Below, piece by piece: positions 35,260-44,181 of a DNA stretch of 64,000 bases. The DNA is from Humitalea rosea (lineage in GTDB: Bacteria > Pseudomonadota > Alphaproteobacteria > Acetobacterales > Acetobacteraceae). The position numbers and the translations under genes are program-made. The stretch spans positions 372,001 to 436,000 of the forward strand of contig NZ_QKYU01000001.1 of NCBI RefSeq assembly GCF_003253705.1, in the 5' to 3' direction. Every line of letters begins with the position of its first letter. Position 1 is the stretch's first letter. The notes beneath the pieces were generated by a model. That model did no database searches. It was given only the letters and a program-made list of their open reading frames with translations, and had not been told where the DNA came from.

Positions 35260-36240
35260 TCACGGGCCGGGGGCGCGCAGCGCCTTCAGGCTGGCTTCGA
35301 GCGTGGCGATCTCGGCGCGGACCTGATCGGCGTAGCGGTCGCGCTCGGCGATTTCGGCCGCGGTCTTCACCTTCCAGGTATAGGCGGTGGAGAGGTCCTT
35401 CTTCTTGCGGATGATCTCCTGGCGGAGGTCCATCCGCTCACGCTCGTAGCGGTCGGTTTCGCGGGGCGGCTCGATGTCCTCCGCCGGCAGGTCGCGCGGC
35501 GGCGGGTCAGGCAACTCGCCCAGCGCCGAGAGGTCCGCCAGCGGGCCATGGGTGGGCCCGCCCGGGCCGCACAGCAGCTCGAACAGCAGGACCAGCCGCG
35601 ACCAGCGCAGGGCGGGCTCGGCCTCGAAGCCCGCGGCCCGCAGCAGGGCGCTGCCGCGCGGGCCGCATTCCATGGCGATGAAGTGCTCAAGGTCGTGGGG
35701 CCGGGGCCGGTGCGGCAGGGTTCGGGCCCAGCCCCGCCAGGCGCGCATCATCTCCAGCGCGCCGAGGCTGGCGAGCAGCCGCGCCTCGGCCGCGCGGCTG
35801 AAGGCCTCGGCCAGCCAGTTGTAGCCGATCCGCAGATGGTAGCGCAGCCAGAAGGCAGGCCCGCGCGACAGCCGCAGCAGCAGGCCGGTGCCCTGCCCCA
35901 GCCGCCGGATCGCCCAGGGCAGCAGCAGCCCGGCGAGGATCAGGGGGGCCGGCGGCTGCTCCGCCAGTTCCAGCGCCAGCCGGCCCTGCGCCAGCGCCCA
36001 GCCCAGCGGCAGCACGAGCAGCACGGTGAGCCCATCCAGCACCACCGGCCCGATCACCGTGAGCTTGCCGCCAAGCCTGCGGAGCATCTGCGCCGGTGGC
36101 CGCGCCGAGGCCGCCAGATGCAGCCGCGAGGCGGTCAGCAGGGCATCGATATCCGGGCTGGTCTCGGCCAGGCCCGACTCCTCCAGCCGGGCGACCAGGC
36201 GCCGCAACTCGATGGTGACCTGGTCCTGGTGCGACGGCAT
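35260..36240 (-). CDS. membrane protein with C-terminal coiled coil, unknown
   Basis: Unrecognised 326-residue protein. After a soluble N-terminal 60 residues, hydrophobic segments at about 70-90 and 100-120 suggest two membrane helices. A basic, Trp/Arg-rich central part follows. The last 80 residues are highly charged and helical (RYERERMDLRQEIIRKKKDL, AEIAERDRYADQVRAEI), as in a coiled coil. ATG 36240 is preferred, with AGGGG just upstream. It is convergent with the cupin gene and divergent from tRNA-Leu. Confidence 0.75.
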   Translation of the reverse strand: MPSHQDQVTIELRRLVARLEESGLAETSPDIDALLTASRLHLAASARPPAQMLRRLGGKLTVIGPVVLDGLTVLLVLPLGWALAQGRLALELAEQPPAPLILAGLLLPWAIRRLGQGTGLLLRLSRGPAFWLRYHLRIGYNWLAEAFSRAAEARLLASLGALEMMRAWRGWARTLPHRPRPHDLEHFIAMECGPRGSALLRAAGFEAEPALRWSRLVLLFELLCGPGGPTHGPLADLSALGELPDPPPRDLPAEDIEPPRETDRYERERMDLRQEIIRKKKDLSTAYTWKVKTAAEIAERDRYADQVRAEIATLEASLKALRAPGP

Positions 36241-36368
36241 GGCCCCTCTGCCGGGGCCGATGGCTGGCTGCACCCCGGGAAGACAGGCTGCCCCACGGCA
36301 TGTGAGGGAAGGGTTAAGCCCCTGCCCCCTTTCCTTCCCCGCCCGGCGCGGCTAGATGCGGGTGGTAC

Positions 36369-36453
36369 GCGGGCGTGGTGGAACTGGTAGACGCGCCGGA
36401 CTCAAAATCCGGTTCCGCAAGGAGTGTCGGTTCGATTCCGACCGCCCGCACCA
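36369..36453 (+). tRNA. tRNA-Leu (anticodon CAA)
   Basis: An 85-nt gene with acceptor stem GCGGGCG/CGCCCGC, discriminator A and encoded CCA. The anticodon loop is CTCAAAA. A long variable arm and the TTCGATTCC T-loop fit a class II leucine tRNA reading UUG. Confidence 0.97.
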
Positions 36454-36463
36454 CCTTTTCTCC

Positions 36464-37759
36464 TCACGCCGCCGCCCGCGCATCCCGCAGCCCCAGCACC
36501 GCCGCCGAGGCCACCAGGCACAGCGACCCCGCGATGAAAAAGGCCGGCAAATAGCTCTCATAGGCCGTGCGGCTGAACCCCGCGCCATAGGCCGCCGTCG
36601 CCGCCCCCAGCTGGTGCCCGGCAAAGATCCAGCCGAAGACCAGGTTCGCCTTGTCCCCGAACCGGTCCGCCGCGAGCTTGATGGTCGGCGGCACCGTCGC
36701 CACCCAGTCCAGCCCATAGAACACCGCGAACAGCGACAGGCCGTAGAAGGTGAAGTCGGTGAACGGCAAATAAAGCAGCGAGAGCCCGCGCAGCCCGTAA
36801 TACCAGAACAGCAGCCAGCGGCTGTCGAAGCGGTCCGACAGCCAGCCCGAGCCGACCGTGCCGGCGAAGTCGAAGACGCCGATCATCGCGAGCACCCCCG
36901 CCGCCGTCACCGCCGCCATGCCGTAATCGCCGCAGAGCGCCACGAAATGGGTCTGCACCAGCCCATTCGTGCTGGCGCCGCAGACGAAGAAGGTGCCGAA
37001 CAGCACCCAGAAGGTCCGCGTCCCCGCCGCCTCCCGCAGCGCCACCAGCGGCGAGGCCAGCATGGCCGGCAGGCTCAGCCGCTCCGGCGCCGGGACGATG
37101 GCAGAGCCGCCGAAGGGGGCGAGGCCGAGATCCGCCGGCCGGTCCCGCATCAGCACCAGCACCGCGACCGCCGCCAGGATCAGCATGGCCAGCACGAAGG
37201 TCAGCGCCCCGCGCCAGCCGATGTGATCGGTCAGGCTCGCGAGCAGCGGCAGGAACACGAGCTGCCCGGTCGCGGTGCTGGCGGTCAGCAGCCCCACCAC
37301 CAGCCCCCGCCGCGCCGAGAACCAGCGTGTCGCGACGGTGGCGCCCAGCACCAGCGCGGTGAGCCCGGTGCCGGTCCCCACCACGACGCCCCAGAGCAGC
37401 AGGAGCTGCCAAAGCTCCGTCATCGCGAAGGAGCCGAGCACCCCGGCCGCGATCAGCAGCAGGGCGAAGCTCGCGACCCGGCGCAGGCCGAAGCGGTTCA
37501 TGAAGGCCGCGGCGAAGGGGCCGAGCAGCCCGAACAGCAGCAGCCGCACCGCGAAGGCGGCCGAGATATCGGCGGTTTCCCAGCCGAACTCGGCCCGCAG
37601 CGGCCCGATCATCACCCCCGGCGCGCCCACGGCCCCCGCCGTCACCAGCATGGTGAGGAAGGTGGTGGCGGCCACCACCCAGCCGTAATGCACCCCCCGC
37701 CGGGCGAAGGCCGCCACCAGCGGCGATGATCGGGCGAGCGCCACAGTCGAATGCGTCAT
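36464..37759 (-). CDS. MFS transporter (monocarboxylate/oxalate-type)
   Basis: Inner-membrane major facilitator of 431 residues with 12 predicted membrane segments. The first reads HYGWVVAATTFLTMLVTAG, and the cytoplasmic loop signatures include FMNRFGLRRVAS and SARRGLVVGLLTAS. The layout resembles the oxalate/formate and monocarboxylate branch. It is the last gene of a minus-strand LysR-MarR-MFS run, 44 bp behind the MarR gene, which probably controls it. Substrate unknown. Confidence 0.9.
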   Translation of the reverse strand: MTHSTVALARSSPLVAAFARRGVHYGWVVAATTFLTMLVTAGAVGAPGVMIGPLRAEFGWETADISAAFAVRLLLFGLLGPFAAAFMNRFGLRRVASFALLLIAAGVLGSFAMTELWQLLLLWGVVVGTGTGLTALVLGATVATRWFSARRGLVVGLLTASTATGQLVFLPLLASLTDHIGWRGALTFVLAMLILAAVAVLVLMRDRPADLGLAPFGGSAIVPAPERLSLPAMLASPLVALREAAGTRTFWVLFGTFFVCGASTNGLVQTHFVALCGDYGMAAVTAAGVLAMIGVFDFAGTVGSGWLSDRFDSRWLLFWYYGLRGLSLLYLPFTDFTFYGLSLFAVFYGLDWVATVPPTIKLAADRFGDKANLVFGWIFAGHQLGAATAAYGAGFSRTAYESYLPAFFIAGSLCLVASAAVLGLRDARAAA

Positions 37760-37803
37760 GGTCCAGCCTCCGTTTGCGGGCAGCTACCCGCATTGACCCA
37801 AAC

Positions 37804-38202
37804 TCAAAGGCTGCCGAGGATCTCGCGCAGCGCCGCCGCCTTGCCCTCACCCAACTCCGCGGCGATCCTGTGCTGCACCGCATCCCAGAGCGGCAGGCCT
37901 GCCGTTATCACCTCCCGCCCCGCCTCGGTGAGCGACACCATCGCCTCGCGCTGGTCGGTGCCACGGCCGAGCGCCACCAGGCCCATCCGCTCCAGCACGC
38001 GGCTGTTGCGCCCGATCGTCGAGCGATCGAGCTCCAATCGCCGGCCAAGCTCGGTCAGCGCCACGGGCTCCGTGCGGGCCACCGCGCGCAGCAGCGCGAA
38101 TTGGGCGATGTTGACCCCCACCGGCGCCAGGGCGGCGTCATAGGTCGCGGCGACCCGGCGGGCGGCGGTGCGGAGCAGGACGCAGAAGCAAGGGGAGCTC
38201 AT
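37804..38202 (-). CDS. MarR-family transcriptional regulator
   Basis: Winged-helix repressor of 132 residues. The recognition region reads LTELGRRLELDRSTIGRN and the wing GLVALGRGTDQREAMVSLTEAG. The ATG at 38202 has no ribosome site; instead promoter-like boxes end 6 nt upstream, suggesting a leaderless message. A nearby Cys pair at the N-terminus (SSPCFCVLL) could be redox-active. It lies upstream of the MFS gene and probably represses it and itself. Confidence 0.9.
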   Translation of the reverse strand: MSSPCFCVLLRTAARRVAATYDAALAPVGVNIAQFALLRAVARTEPVALTELGRRLELDRSTIGRNSRVLERMGLVALGRGTDQREAMVSLTEAGREVITAGLPLWDAVQHRIAAELGEGKAAALREILGSL

Positions 38203-38206
38203 GACG

Positions 38207-38240
38207 CGGGTATATGCCCGTATAAACCTTGCAATCAAGG
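38207..38240 (-). promoter_or_regulatory. candidate MarR promoter-operator
   Basis: On the minus strand TTGATT (38233-38238) and TATACC (38209-38214) are 18 bp apart, like -35 and -10 boxes, with the ATG only 6 nt further. Two inverted repeats overlap them: CCTTGCAATCAAGG at 38227-38240 and CGGGTATATGCCCG at 38207-38220. This arrangement fits autorepression and a leaderless transcript. Confidence 0.45.
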
Positions 38241-38251
38241 GCCCCCTCGCC

Positions 38252-39142
38252 TCACCCCCCGATGGCGCAGGCGAGGAGGGCGCGCGCGAGCTTGCTCTCC
38301 TGGTCCCGCGGCGTCGCCACGAAGACCGCGGTGGTCGCGTCATCGGCATCCAGCCGGCGGCTGACGACATCGCCGGCCCGTATCCGCAACAGCGATTCCG
38401 GCACCACCGCGATCCCGAGCCCGGTCGCGACCAGCCCCAGAAGGGTCGAATTCTCCCGCACCTCCTGCGTCACCTTCGGCGCGAAGCCATGGCGGCGGCA
38501 CAGCGCCGCAAGCTGCTCATGCAGCGAGGTGCCGACGGCGCGGGAGAAGAAGATCATATCCTCCCCGGCCAGCAGCGGCAGCGGCAGCGCCCCGCGCTTC
38601 TTCGCCAGGGGATGGTCGCGGTGCATCGCCACCATCAGCGGTTCGCGGAACAGCTCCACCGCCGCGATATCGGGCGGCAGGTCGACGGTGGCCTGGCAGC
38701 GCAGGAAGCCCGCATCCAACTCCCGCCGTTGCAGCGCATCGACCTGCCAGAAGGTCGGCCCCTCCCGCAACGACAGATGCACATCCGGCAACCTCCGGCG
38801 GAAGGCGAGAATGCTGCGCGCGAAGGCCGGCAGCAGCGGCGCCGAGGCGAAGAGGCCGACCCGCAACTCGCCGATCTCGCCGCGCCCGGCACGGCGCGCC
38901 ACCATCTCGGCCCGTGCCGCCTGGGCCAGGGTGGCGCGGGCCTCGGCCAGGAACATGCGCCCGGCCTCGGTCAAGGCGACACGGCGCTGGCTGCGTTCGA
39001 ACAGCGGCGTCGCAAGCTCCGCCTCCATCTGCTGGATCTGCTGGCTCAGCGGCGGCTGCGAGATGCCGAGGCGTTTCGCCGCGCGCGTAAAGTGCAGCTC
39101 CTCGGCCAGGGCCACGAAGTAACGGAAGTGTCTCAGCTCCAT
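38252..39142 (-). CDS. LysR-family transcriptional regulator
   Basis: Regulator of 296 residues beginning MELRHFRYFVALAEE, with the helix-turn-helix TRAAKRLGISQPPLSQQIQQ. This N-terminus is typical of the CatR/CbnR/BenM-like group that responds to aromatic or carboxylate effectors. It is divergent from the second hyuB-hyuA pair, with an interrupted palindrome between them, so it very likely activates that operon. Confidence 0.93.
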   Translation of the reverse strand: MELRHFRYFVALAEELHFTRAAKRLGISQPPLSQQIQQMEAELATPLFERSQRRVALTEAGRMFLAEARATLAQAARAEMVARRAGRGEIGELRVGLFASAPLLPAFARSILAFRRRLPDVHLSLREGPTFWQVDALQRRELDAGFLRCQATVDLPPDIAAVELFREPLMVAMHRDHPLAKKRGALPLPLLAGEDMIFFSRAVGTSLHEQLAALCRRHGFAPKVTQEVRENSTLLGLVATGLGIAVVPESLLRIRAGDVVSRRLDADDATTAVFVATPRDQESKLARALLACAIGG

Positions 39143-39161
39143 GACATCATTCGCCAGACCT

Positions 39162-39178
39162 ATCACAGCATCGGTGAT
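39162..39178. promoter_or_regulatory. candidate LysR operator (ATCAC-N7-GTGAT)
   Basis: A 17-bp interrupted palindrome, ATCAC/GTGAT arms around 7 bases, lies 20 nt from the LysR start and 66 nt from the hyuB start in their shared divergent gap. Spacing and symmetry match LysR recognition sites. Confidence 0.6.
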
Positions 39179-39243
39179 TGATATTGGACGCTGCTGGACC
39201 GCCTGCCCAACACTTTCGTCATCAAACGCCGGAAGGACCTGCC

Positions 39244-40884
39244 TTGGACGCCTTCGATCCCATCACGCTGGAAGTCTACTGGAGCCGGATGATCTCGATC
39301 GCCGACGAGGCGGCGACCGGTCTGCTCCGCACCGCCTTCTCCACCATCGTGCGCGAGTCCAACGACTTCGCGACCGTGCTGATGGACCGCAACGGCGATT
39401 CCCTCTCCGAGAACACCGGCGGCATCGCCTCCTTCTCCTGCATCCTGCCGCAAACCACCAAGAGCTTCCTCAAGCGCTTCCCGATCGAGACCTGGCAGCC
39501 GGGCGATTGCGTGATCACCAACGACCCCTGGCTCGCGACCGGGCATCTGCCCGACTTCACCGCCGTGTCGCCGATCTTCTTCAAGGATCAGATCGTCGGC
39601 TTCGCCGGCTGCATCGCGCATTCGCCCGATGTCGGCGGCGCGCTCTGGTCCGCCGATTGCCGCGAGCTGTTCGAGGAAGGCATCCGCATCCCGCCCATGC
39701 GGCTGTACCGCGCCGGCGAGATCAATGCCGAGCTGGTCGATATCCTCACCTCCAACGTCCGCGTGCCCGGGCCGGTGATGGGCGACCTGCAGGCGCAGGT
39801 CGTCTCCAACGAGGTCGCCGTGCGCCGCGTGGTGGAGTTCCTGGAGGATACGGGCCTTGCGAATCTCCAGCCGCTGTCGGAGGCCTTGCAGGCCCGCGCC
39901 GATCTTGCGATGCGCCGCGCGCTGGCGGCGGTGCCCGACGGCACCTATCGCGCCAGCATCGATGCCGATGGCTTCGACGAGCAGACCACGCATATCGAGG
40001 TCGCCGTCACGGTTGCGGGCGAGACCATGCACATCGATTTCGCCGGCACCTCGCCGCAGATCGATCGCGGCATCAACTGCGTGCTAAACTACACCCATGC
40101 CTATGCGGTCTATCCGGTGAAATGCGCGCTGGACCCGTTCACGCCGCGCAACGAGGGCTCCTATCGCGCCATCACCGTGGCCGCCCCCGAGGGCAGCATC
40201 CTCAACCCGCGCTTCCCCGCGCCTTGCAGCGCCCGGCAATTGACCGGGCATCTGCTCGCGGGGGCGATCTACAAGGCGCTGGCCGATGTGCTGCCCGAAA
40301 GCGTGATCGCCGAATGCGGTGGCGCTCCGACCATGCGCGCGCTGTTCAGCGGCATGGATCATGCGGGGGATCGTTTCTCCCAGGTGCTCTTCGCCAGTGG
40401 CGGCATGGGCGCCAGCCCGCATCGCGACGGGCTGCCGACCACGGCCTTCCCGACCAATGTCGGCGCGGGCTCGATCGAGGCCTATGAGAGCGTCGCCCCT
40501 TTGCTGGTCTGGAAGAAGCAGCTTCGCCCGGATTCCGGCGGCGCCGGGCGCTTCCGCGGCGGGCTCGGCCAGATCGCGGAGATCGAGGTCCGCACCCCCG
40601 CCCCGGTGCGGCTCTCGCTGCTCTCCGACCGGCGCGACCATCCGGCGCAGGGCCTGCTCGGCGGTGGGCCCGGGGCACCCGCGGTCATCAGCATCGACGA
40701 CGGCACGCGGCCGCATCCGAAGTCGCGCAGCACCGTCGCACCGGGCCGGCGCGTCACTTTGCTCTATCCGGGCGGCGGCGGCTTCGGCGACCCGGCGCAG
40801 CGCGAGCCTTCCGCGATCCTGGCCGATCTGCGCGATGGCTACATCACCGCCGATGCGGCACGCAAAGACTACGGAGTGGTTTGA
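39244..40884 (+). CDS. hyuB: hydantoinase B / oxoprolinase subunit (second set)
   Basis: HyuB-type subunit of 546 residues starting at TTG 39244, set by AAGGA 7 nt upstream; the encoded start [21 protein letters not shown] is typical. Conserved motifs are [30 protein letters not shown] and ALLASGGMGA-like [14 protein letters not shown], and the C-terminus has the glycine-rich [11 protein letters not shown]. It differs clearly from the first HyuB of the window, suggesting another substrate. hyuA follows after 4 nt. Confidence 0.92.
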   Translation: MDAFDPITLEVYWSRMISIADEAATGLLRTAFSTIVRESNDFATVLMDRNGDSLSENTGGIASFSCILPQTTKSFLKRFPIETWQPGDCVITNDPWLATGHLPDFTAVSPIFFKDQIVGFAGCIAHSPDVGGALWSADCRELFEEGIRIPPMRLYRAGEINAELVDILTSNVRVPGPVMGDLQAQVVSNEVAVRRVVEFLEDTGLANLQPLSEALQARADLAMRRALAAVPDGTYRASIDADGFDEQTTHIEVAVTVAGETMHIDFAGTSPQIDRGINCVLNYTHAYAVYPVKCALDPFTPRNEGSYRAITVAAPEGSILNPRFPAPCSARQLTGHLLAGAIYKALADVLPESVIAECGGAPTMRALFSGMDHAGDRFSQVLFASGGMGASPHRDGLPTTAFPTNVGAGSIEAYESVAPLLVWKKQLRPDSGGAGRFRGGLGQIAEIEVRTPAPVRLSLLSDRRDHPAQGLLGGGPGAPAVISIDDGTRPHPKSRSTVAPGRRVTLLYPGGGGFGDPAQREPSAILADLRDGYITADAARKDYGVV

Positions 40885-40888
40885 GACC

Positions 40889-42997
40889 ATGACCATCACA
40901 CGCACCGCCCGTATCGGCGTCGATGTCGGCGGCACCTTCACCGATTTCGTGCTGCATGATTCCGCCCGCGCCCTGGTCGCGACCGGCAAGCGCCTGACCA
41001 CGCCCGACGATCCGAGCGAGGCGATCATCGCCGGCGTCAAGCGCCTGCTGGAGGAAACCGGCCTTGCCGCCGGCGATCTGCACAGCATCGTGCATGGCAC
41101 CACGCTGGTCACCAACACCATCATCGAGCGCACCGGTGCCAAGGTCGGGCTGCTGACCACGCAAGGCTTCCGCGACGTCATCGAGATCGGCCGAGAAACC
41201 CGTTACGACCTCTACGACCTGTTCATCGAGGCACCGCCGACGCTGGTGCCGCGCCACCGCCGGCTGGAAGTGCCGGAACGCATCGACGTCTCCGGCGAGA
41301 TCCTGCTGCCGCTCGACGAGGAGGCCGTGCGCCTGGCGGTGACGCAGCTGGTCGAGGCGGAGGGCATCGAGGCGCTGGCCATCGCCTTCCTGCATTCCTA
41401 TCGCGACGACCGGCACGAGGCCCGCGCCGGTGAGATCGTGCGCGCGCTCTATCCCGATCTGCCCCTTTCCCTCTCCTGCCGCGTGGCGCCGGAGATCCGC
41501 GAGTTCGAGCGCACCAGCACCGCCTGCGCCAATGCCTATGTGCAGCCGCTGATGCGCCGCTATTTGGACAAGCTGGAGACGGATCTCGCGGCACTCGGCT
41601 TTGCCGGGCAGCTGCATGTCATGCTCTCGGGCGGCGGCATCGCCGCGGTGCGCGATGCCAAGGATTTCCCGATCAGGCTGATCGAATCCGGCCCGGCGGC
41701 GGGGGCCATGGCGGCCTCCTTCCTCGCGCGGTTGACGGGGATGGATCACGTCGTCTCCTTCGACATGGGCGGCACCACCGCCAAGATGTGCCTGGTCGAG
41801 AATGCCGCCCCCGACCGCAAGTTCGACTTCGAGGCCGGGCGCGTGCGCCGCTTCCAGAAAGGTTCGGGCCTGCCGCTGAAGGTCTCGGTGGTGGACATGA
41901 TCGAGATCGGCGCCGGTGGCGGCAGCATCGCCCGTGTCGATCCCGGTTCGGGGCTGATGAAGGTCGGCCCGCGCAGCGCCGGCGCCAAGCCCGGGCCGAT
42001 CTGCTACGGCCGCGGCGGCACCGAGCCGACGGTGACCGATTCCGACCTCGTGCTCGGCAGACTCGATCCCGCCTACTTCCTGGGCGGCGAGATGTCCCTC
42101 GATGTCGATGCCGTGCAGAAGATCATCGAGACGGGGATTGCCAAGGGTCTCGATGTCGAGCGCGACACCGCCTCGCTCGGCATCCGCCGCATCGTCGATG
42201 AGACGATGGCCGCGGCGACCCGGATGCACCTCGCCGAGAAGGGGCGCGATCCGCGCCGCTACACGCTGATCGCCTTCGGCGGCGCCGGGCCGGTGCATGC
42301 CTATGACCTGGCGCGGCTGCTGAAGATGAAGCGGATGCTGGTGCCGCTCGGCGCGGGCGTCGCCTCCGCACTCGGCTTCCTGGTGGCGCCGCCGGCGACC
42401 GATCTCGTCCGCAGCCATGTGGCGCGGCTGGAGCGGGTGGACTGGGACCACGTCAACGGTCTGCTGGCGCAGATGGTCGAGGAGGGCCGCGCCCTGTTGC
42501 TGGAGGCCGGCGCCGCGCCGGACGACATCATCGCGCATGCCGCGGCGGATATGCGCCACGTCGGCCAGGGCTTCGAGATTCCCGTGCCGCTGCCGTCGAT
42601 GTCGCTTTCGAGCGCCAATCTCCCCGCGATCCGAGAGGCCTTCTTCGCCACCTATCGCGAGCGCTTCGGCCGCGTGATGGAAGAGCTGCCGATCGAGGCG
42701 CTGTCCTGGCGCGTCGCCTGCGTCGCACCCGGCCGCGACATCCAGATGGCCACGGTCGCCGCCACCGCGACGGAGAGCTTCACCGATGCTTGCCGCGCCG
42801 CGCGCGGCAAGCGTGATGTGCTGTTCGAAGGCTTCGGTTGGCGCGACTGCATCGTCTACGACCGCTACGCGCTGGCGCCGGGGGCAAGCTTCACCGGACC
42901 CGCGCTGGTGGAGGAACGTGAATCCACCTGCGTCATCGGCCCGGATGCGGCCGTCAGCGTGGACAGGTTCCGCAACCTTGTGATCGAGTTGCCCTGA
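40889..42997 (+). CDS. hyuA: hydantoinase A / oxoprolinase subunit (second set)
   Basis: HyuA subunit of 702 residues. The nucleotide-binding start reads RIGVDVGGTFTDFVLHD, with HGTTLVTNTIIERTGA, SFDMGGTTAKMCLVE and EIGAGGGSIARVD downstream. It works with the preceding HyuB. Order here is hyuB-hyuA, the reverse of the first set, and the operon continues into a Bug receptor about 130 bp on, which probably binds the same substrate. Confidence 0.93.
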   Translation: MTITRTARIGVDVGGTFTDFVLHDSARALVATGKRLTTPDDPSEAIIAGVKRLLEETGLAAGDLHSIVHGTTLVTNTIIERTGAKVGLLTTQGFRDVIEIGRETRYDLYDLFIEAPPTLVPRHRRLEVPERIDVSGEILLPLDEEAVRLAVTQLVEAEGIEALAIAFLHSYRDDRHEARAGEIVRALYPDLPLSLSCRVAPEIREFERTSTACANAYVQPLMRRYLDKLETDLAALGFAGQLHVMLSGGGIAAVRDAKDFPIRLIESGPAAGAMAASFLARLTGMDHVVSFDMGGTTAKMCLVENAAPDRKFDFEAGRVRRFQKGSGLPLKVSVVDMIEIGAGGGSIARVDPGSGLMKVGPRSAGAKPGPICYGRGGTEPTVTDSDLVLGRLDPAYFLGGEMSLDVDAVQKIIETGIAKGLDVERDTASLGIRRIVDETMAAATRMHLAEKGRDPRRYTLIAFGGAGPVHAYDLARLLKMKRMLVPLGAGVASALGFLVAPPATDLVRSHVARLERVDWDHVNGLLAQMVEEGRALLLEAGAAPDDIIAHAAADMRHVGQGFEIPVPLPSMSLSSANLPAIREAFFATYRERFGRVMEELPIEALSWRVACVAPGRDIQMATVAATATESFTDACRAARGKRDVLFEGFGWRDCIVYDRYALAPGASFTGPALVEERESTCVIGPDAAVSVDRFRNLVIELP

Positions 42998-43124
42998 TCG
43001 GCCAAGCCGGCTGGGCAAGTGAGGACCGGGAAGCCGCGCCAGAAAATGAGCGCGGCAGTCCGGGGGATGCTGAGGCACGGTGTGAGACAACCGCCGCAGG
43101 GCGCGGCGACAAGCGAGGTGTACC

Positions 43125-44117
43125 ATGACCAAAGTAACACGGCGTTCTTTGGCGGCGGCCGGTTTGGCCGCCGTTCCGGCGCTGGCCGGGCTGGGATCGC
43201 GCCCCTCCGCGGCGCAGGAGGTATTTCCCGCACGCACGCTGACCCTGGTGGTTCCCTGGACCGCGGGCGGCTCCACCGACACGCTGGGCCGCGTGCTCGC
43301 GCAGACGATGAGCATGAACCTCCACCAACCCATCGTGGTGGAGAACCGCAGCGGCGCCTCGGGCACGGTCGGCCATGGCTTTGTCGCGCGCTCCAAGCCG
43401 GACGGCTACACCTTCCTGCTTGCCACCAACAGCACCTATGCGATGGCGCCGCATCTGATGACGCTGCCATACGAGAACCGCGCCGCCTTCACCGGCCTCA
43501 GCCTCGTCGCCCGCAGCGCGCAGGCGTTGTGCGTGCATCCCTCGATGCCGGTGAACACCGTCGCGGAGTTCCTTGCCTATGTCCGGGCACGGCCGGGCGA
43601 TGTGACCTTCTCCTCCGCCGGGATCGGCGCCAGCAGCCATCTCGCCACCGAGCTGCTGATGGCCAAGACCCGGACGCAGATGCTGCATGTTCCCTATCGC
43701 GGTGGCGCGCCCTCGGTGCAGGGCTTGCTGGCGGGTGAGGTGAAGGTCTCCTTCGTCGATCTGGTCACGGCCTTGCCATTTCGCCAGGACGGGCGGCTCA
43801 AGGTCCTCGGCGTCAGCACGACGGCGCGGTCGGACCTCGCGCGCGATGTGCCGACCTTGGCCGAATCCGGTGTCGCCGGCTTCGAATCCTCCACCGACTT
43901 CGCCTTCCTGCTGCCCGCCGGCACGCCGGCGCCGATCGTGCAGAAGCTCTCCACATCGCTGCGAAGCGCCTTGCAGGACCCCGAGACCAAGGCGCGGATC
44001 ATAGCCTTGGGTATCGAGCCGGTCGGCAGCACCGCTGCTGAGCTCGACGCCTATTGGACGCGCGAACTCGACAAATGGGGCGAGATCATCCGCGTCCAGC
44101 ACATCACCTTGGGCTGA
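43125..44117 (+). CDS. Bug-family tripartite tricarboxylate receptor
   Basis: Periplasmic receptor of 330 residues. Signal TKVTRRSLAAAGLAAVPAL is Tat-like with SAAQ cleavage. Motifs: TLTLVVPWTAGGSTDTLGRV, VVENRSGASGTVGHGFVARS, and MLHVPYRGGAPSVQ. It follows hyuB-hyuA on the same strand, so it is likely the uptake receptor for that pathway. No permease partners are in the window. Confidence 0.92.
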   Translation: MTKVTRRSLAAAGLAAVPALAGLGSRPSAAQEVFPARTLTLVVPWTAGGSTDTLGRVLAQTMSMNLHQPIVVENRSGASGTVGHGFVARSKPDGYTFLLATNSTYAMAPHLMTLPYENRAAFTGLSLVARSAQALCVHPSMPVNTVAEFLAYVRARPGDVTFSSAGIGASSHLATELLMAKTRTQMLHVPYRGGAPSVQGLLAGEVKVSFVDLVTALPFRQDGRLKVLGVSTTARSDLARDVPTLAESGVAGFESSTDFAFLLPAGTPAPIVQKLSTSLRSALQDPETKARIIALGIEPVGSTAAELDAYWTRELDKWGEIIRVQHITLG

Positions 44118-44181
44118 ATTGCACACTGGCGCGGGCCGGCCTCGGCCTGCCCGCCCACCATTTCCGAGAGGTCACGACCCC

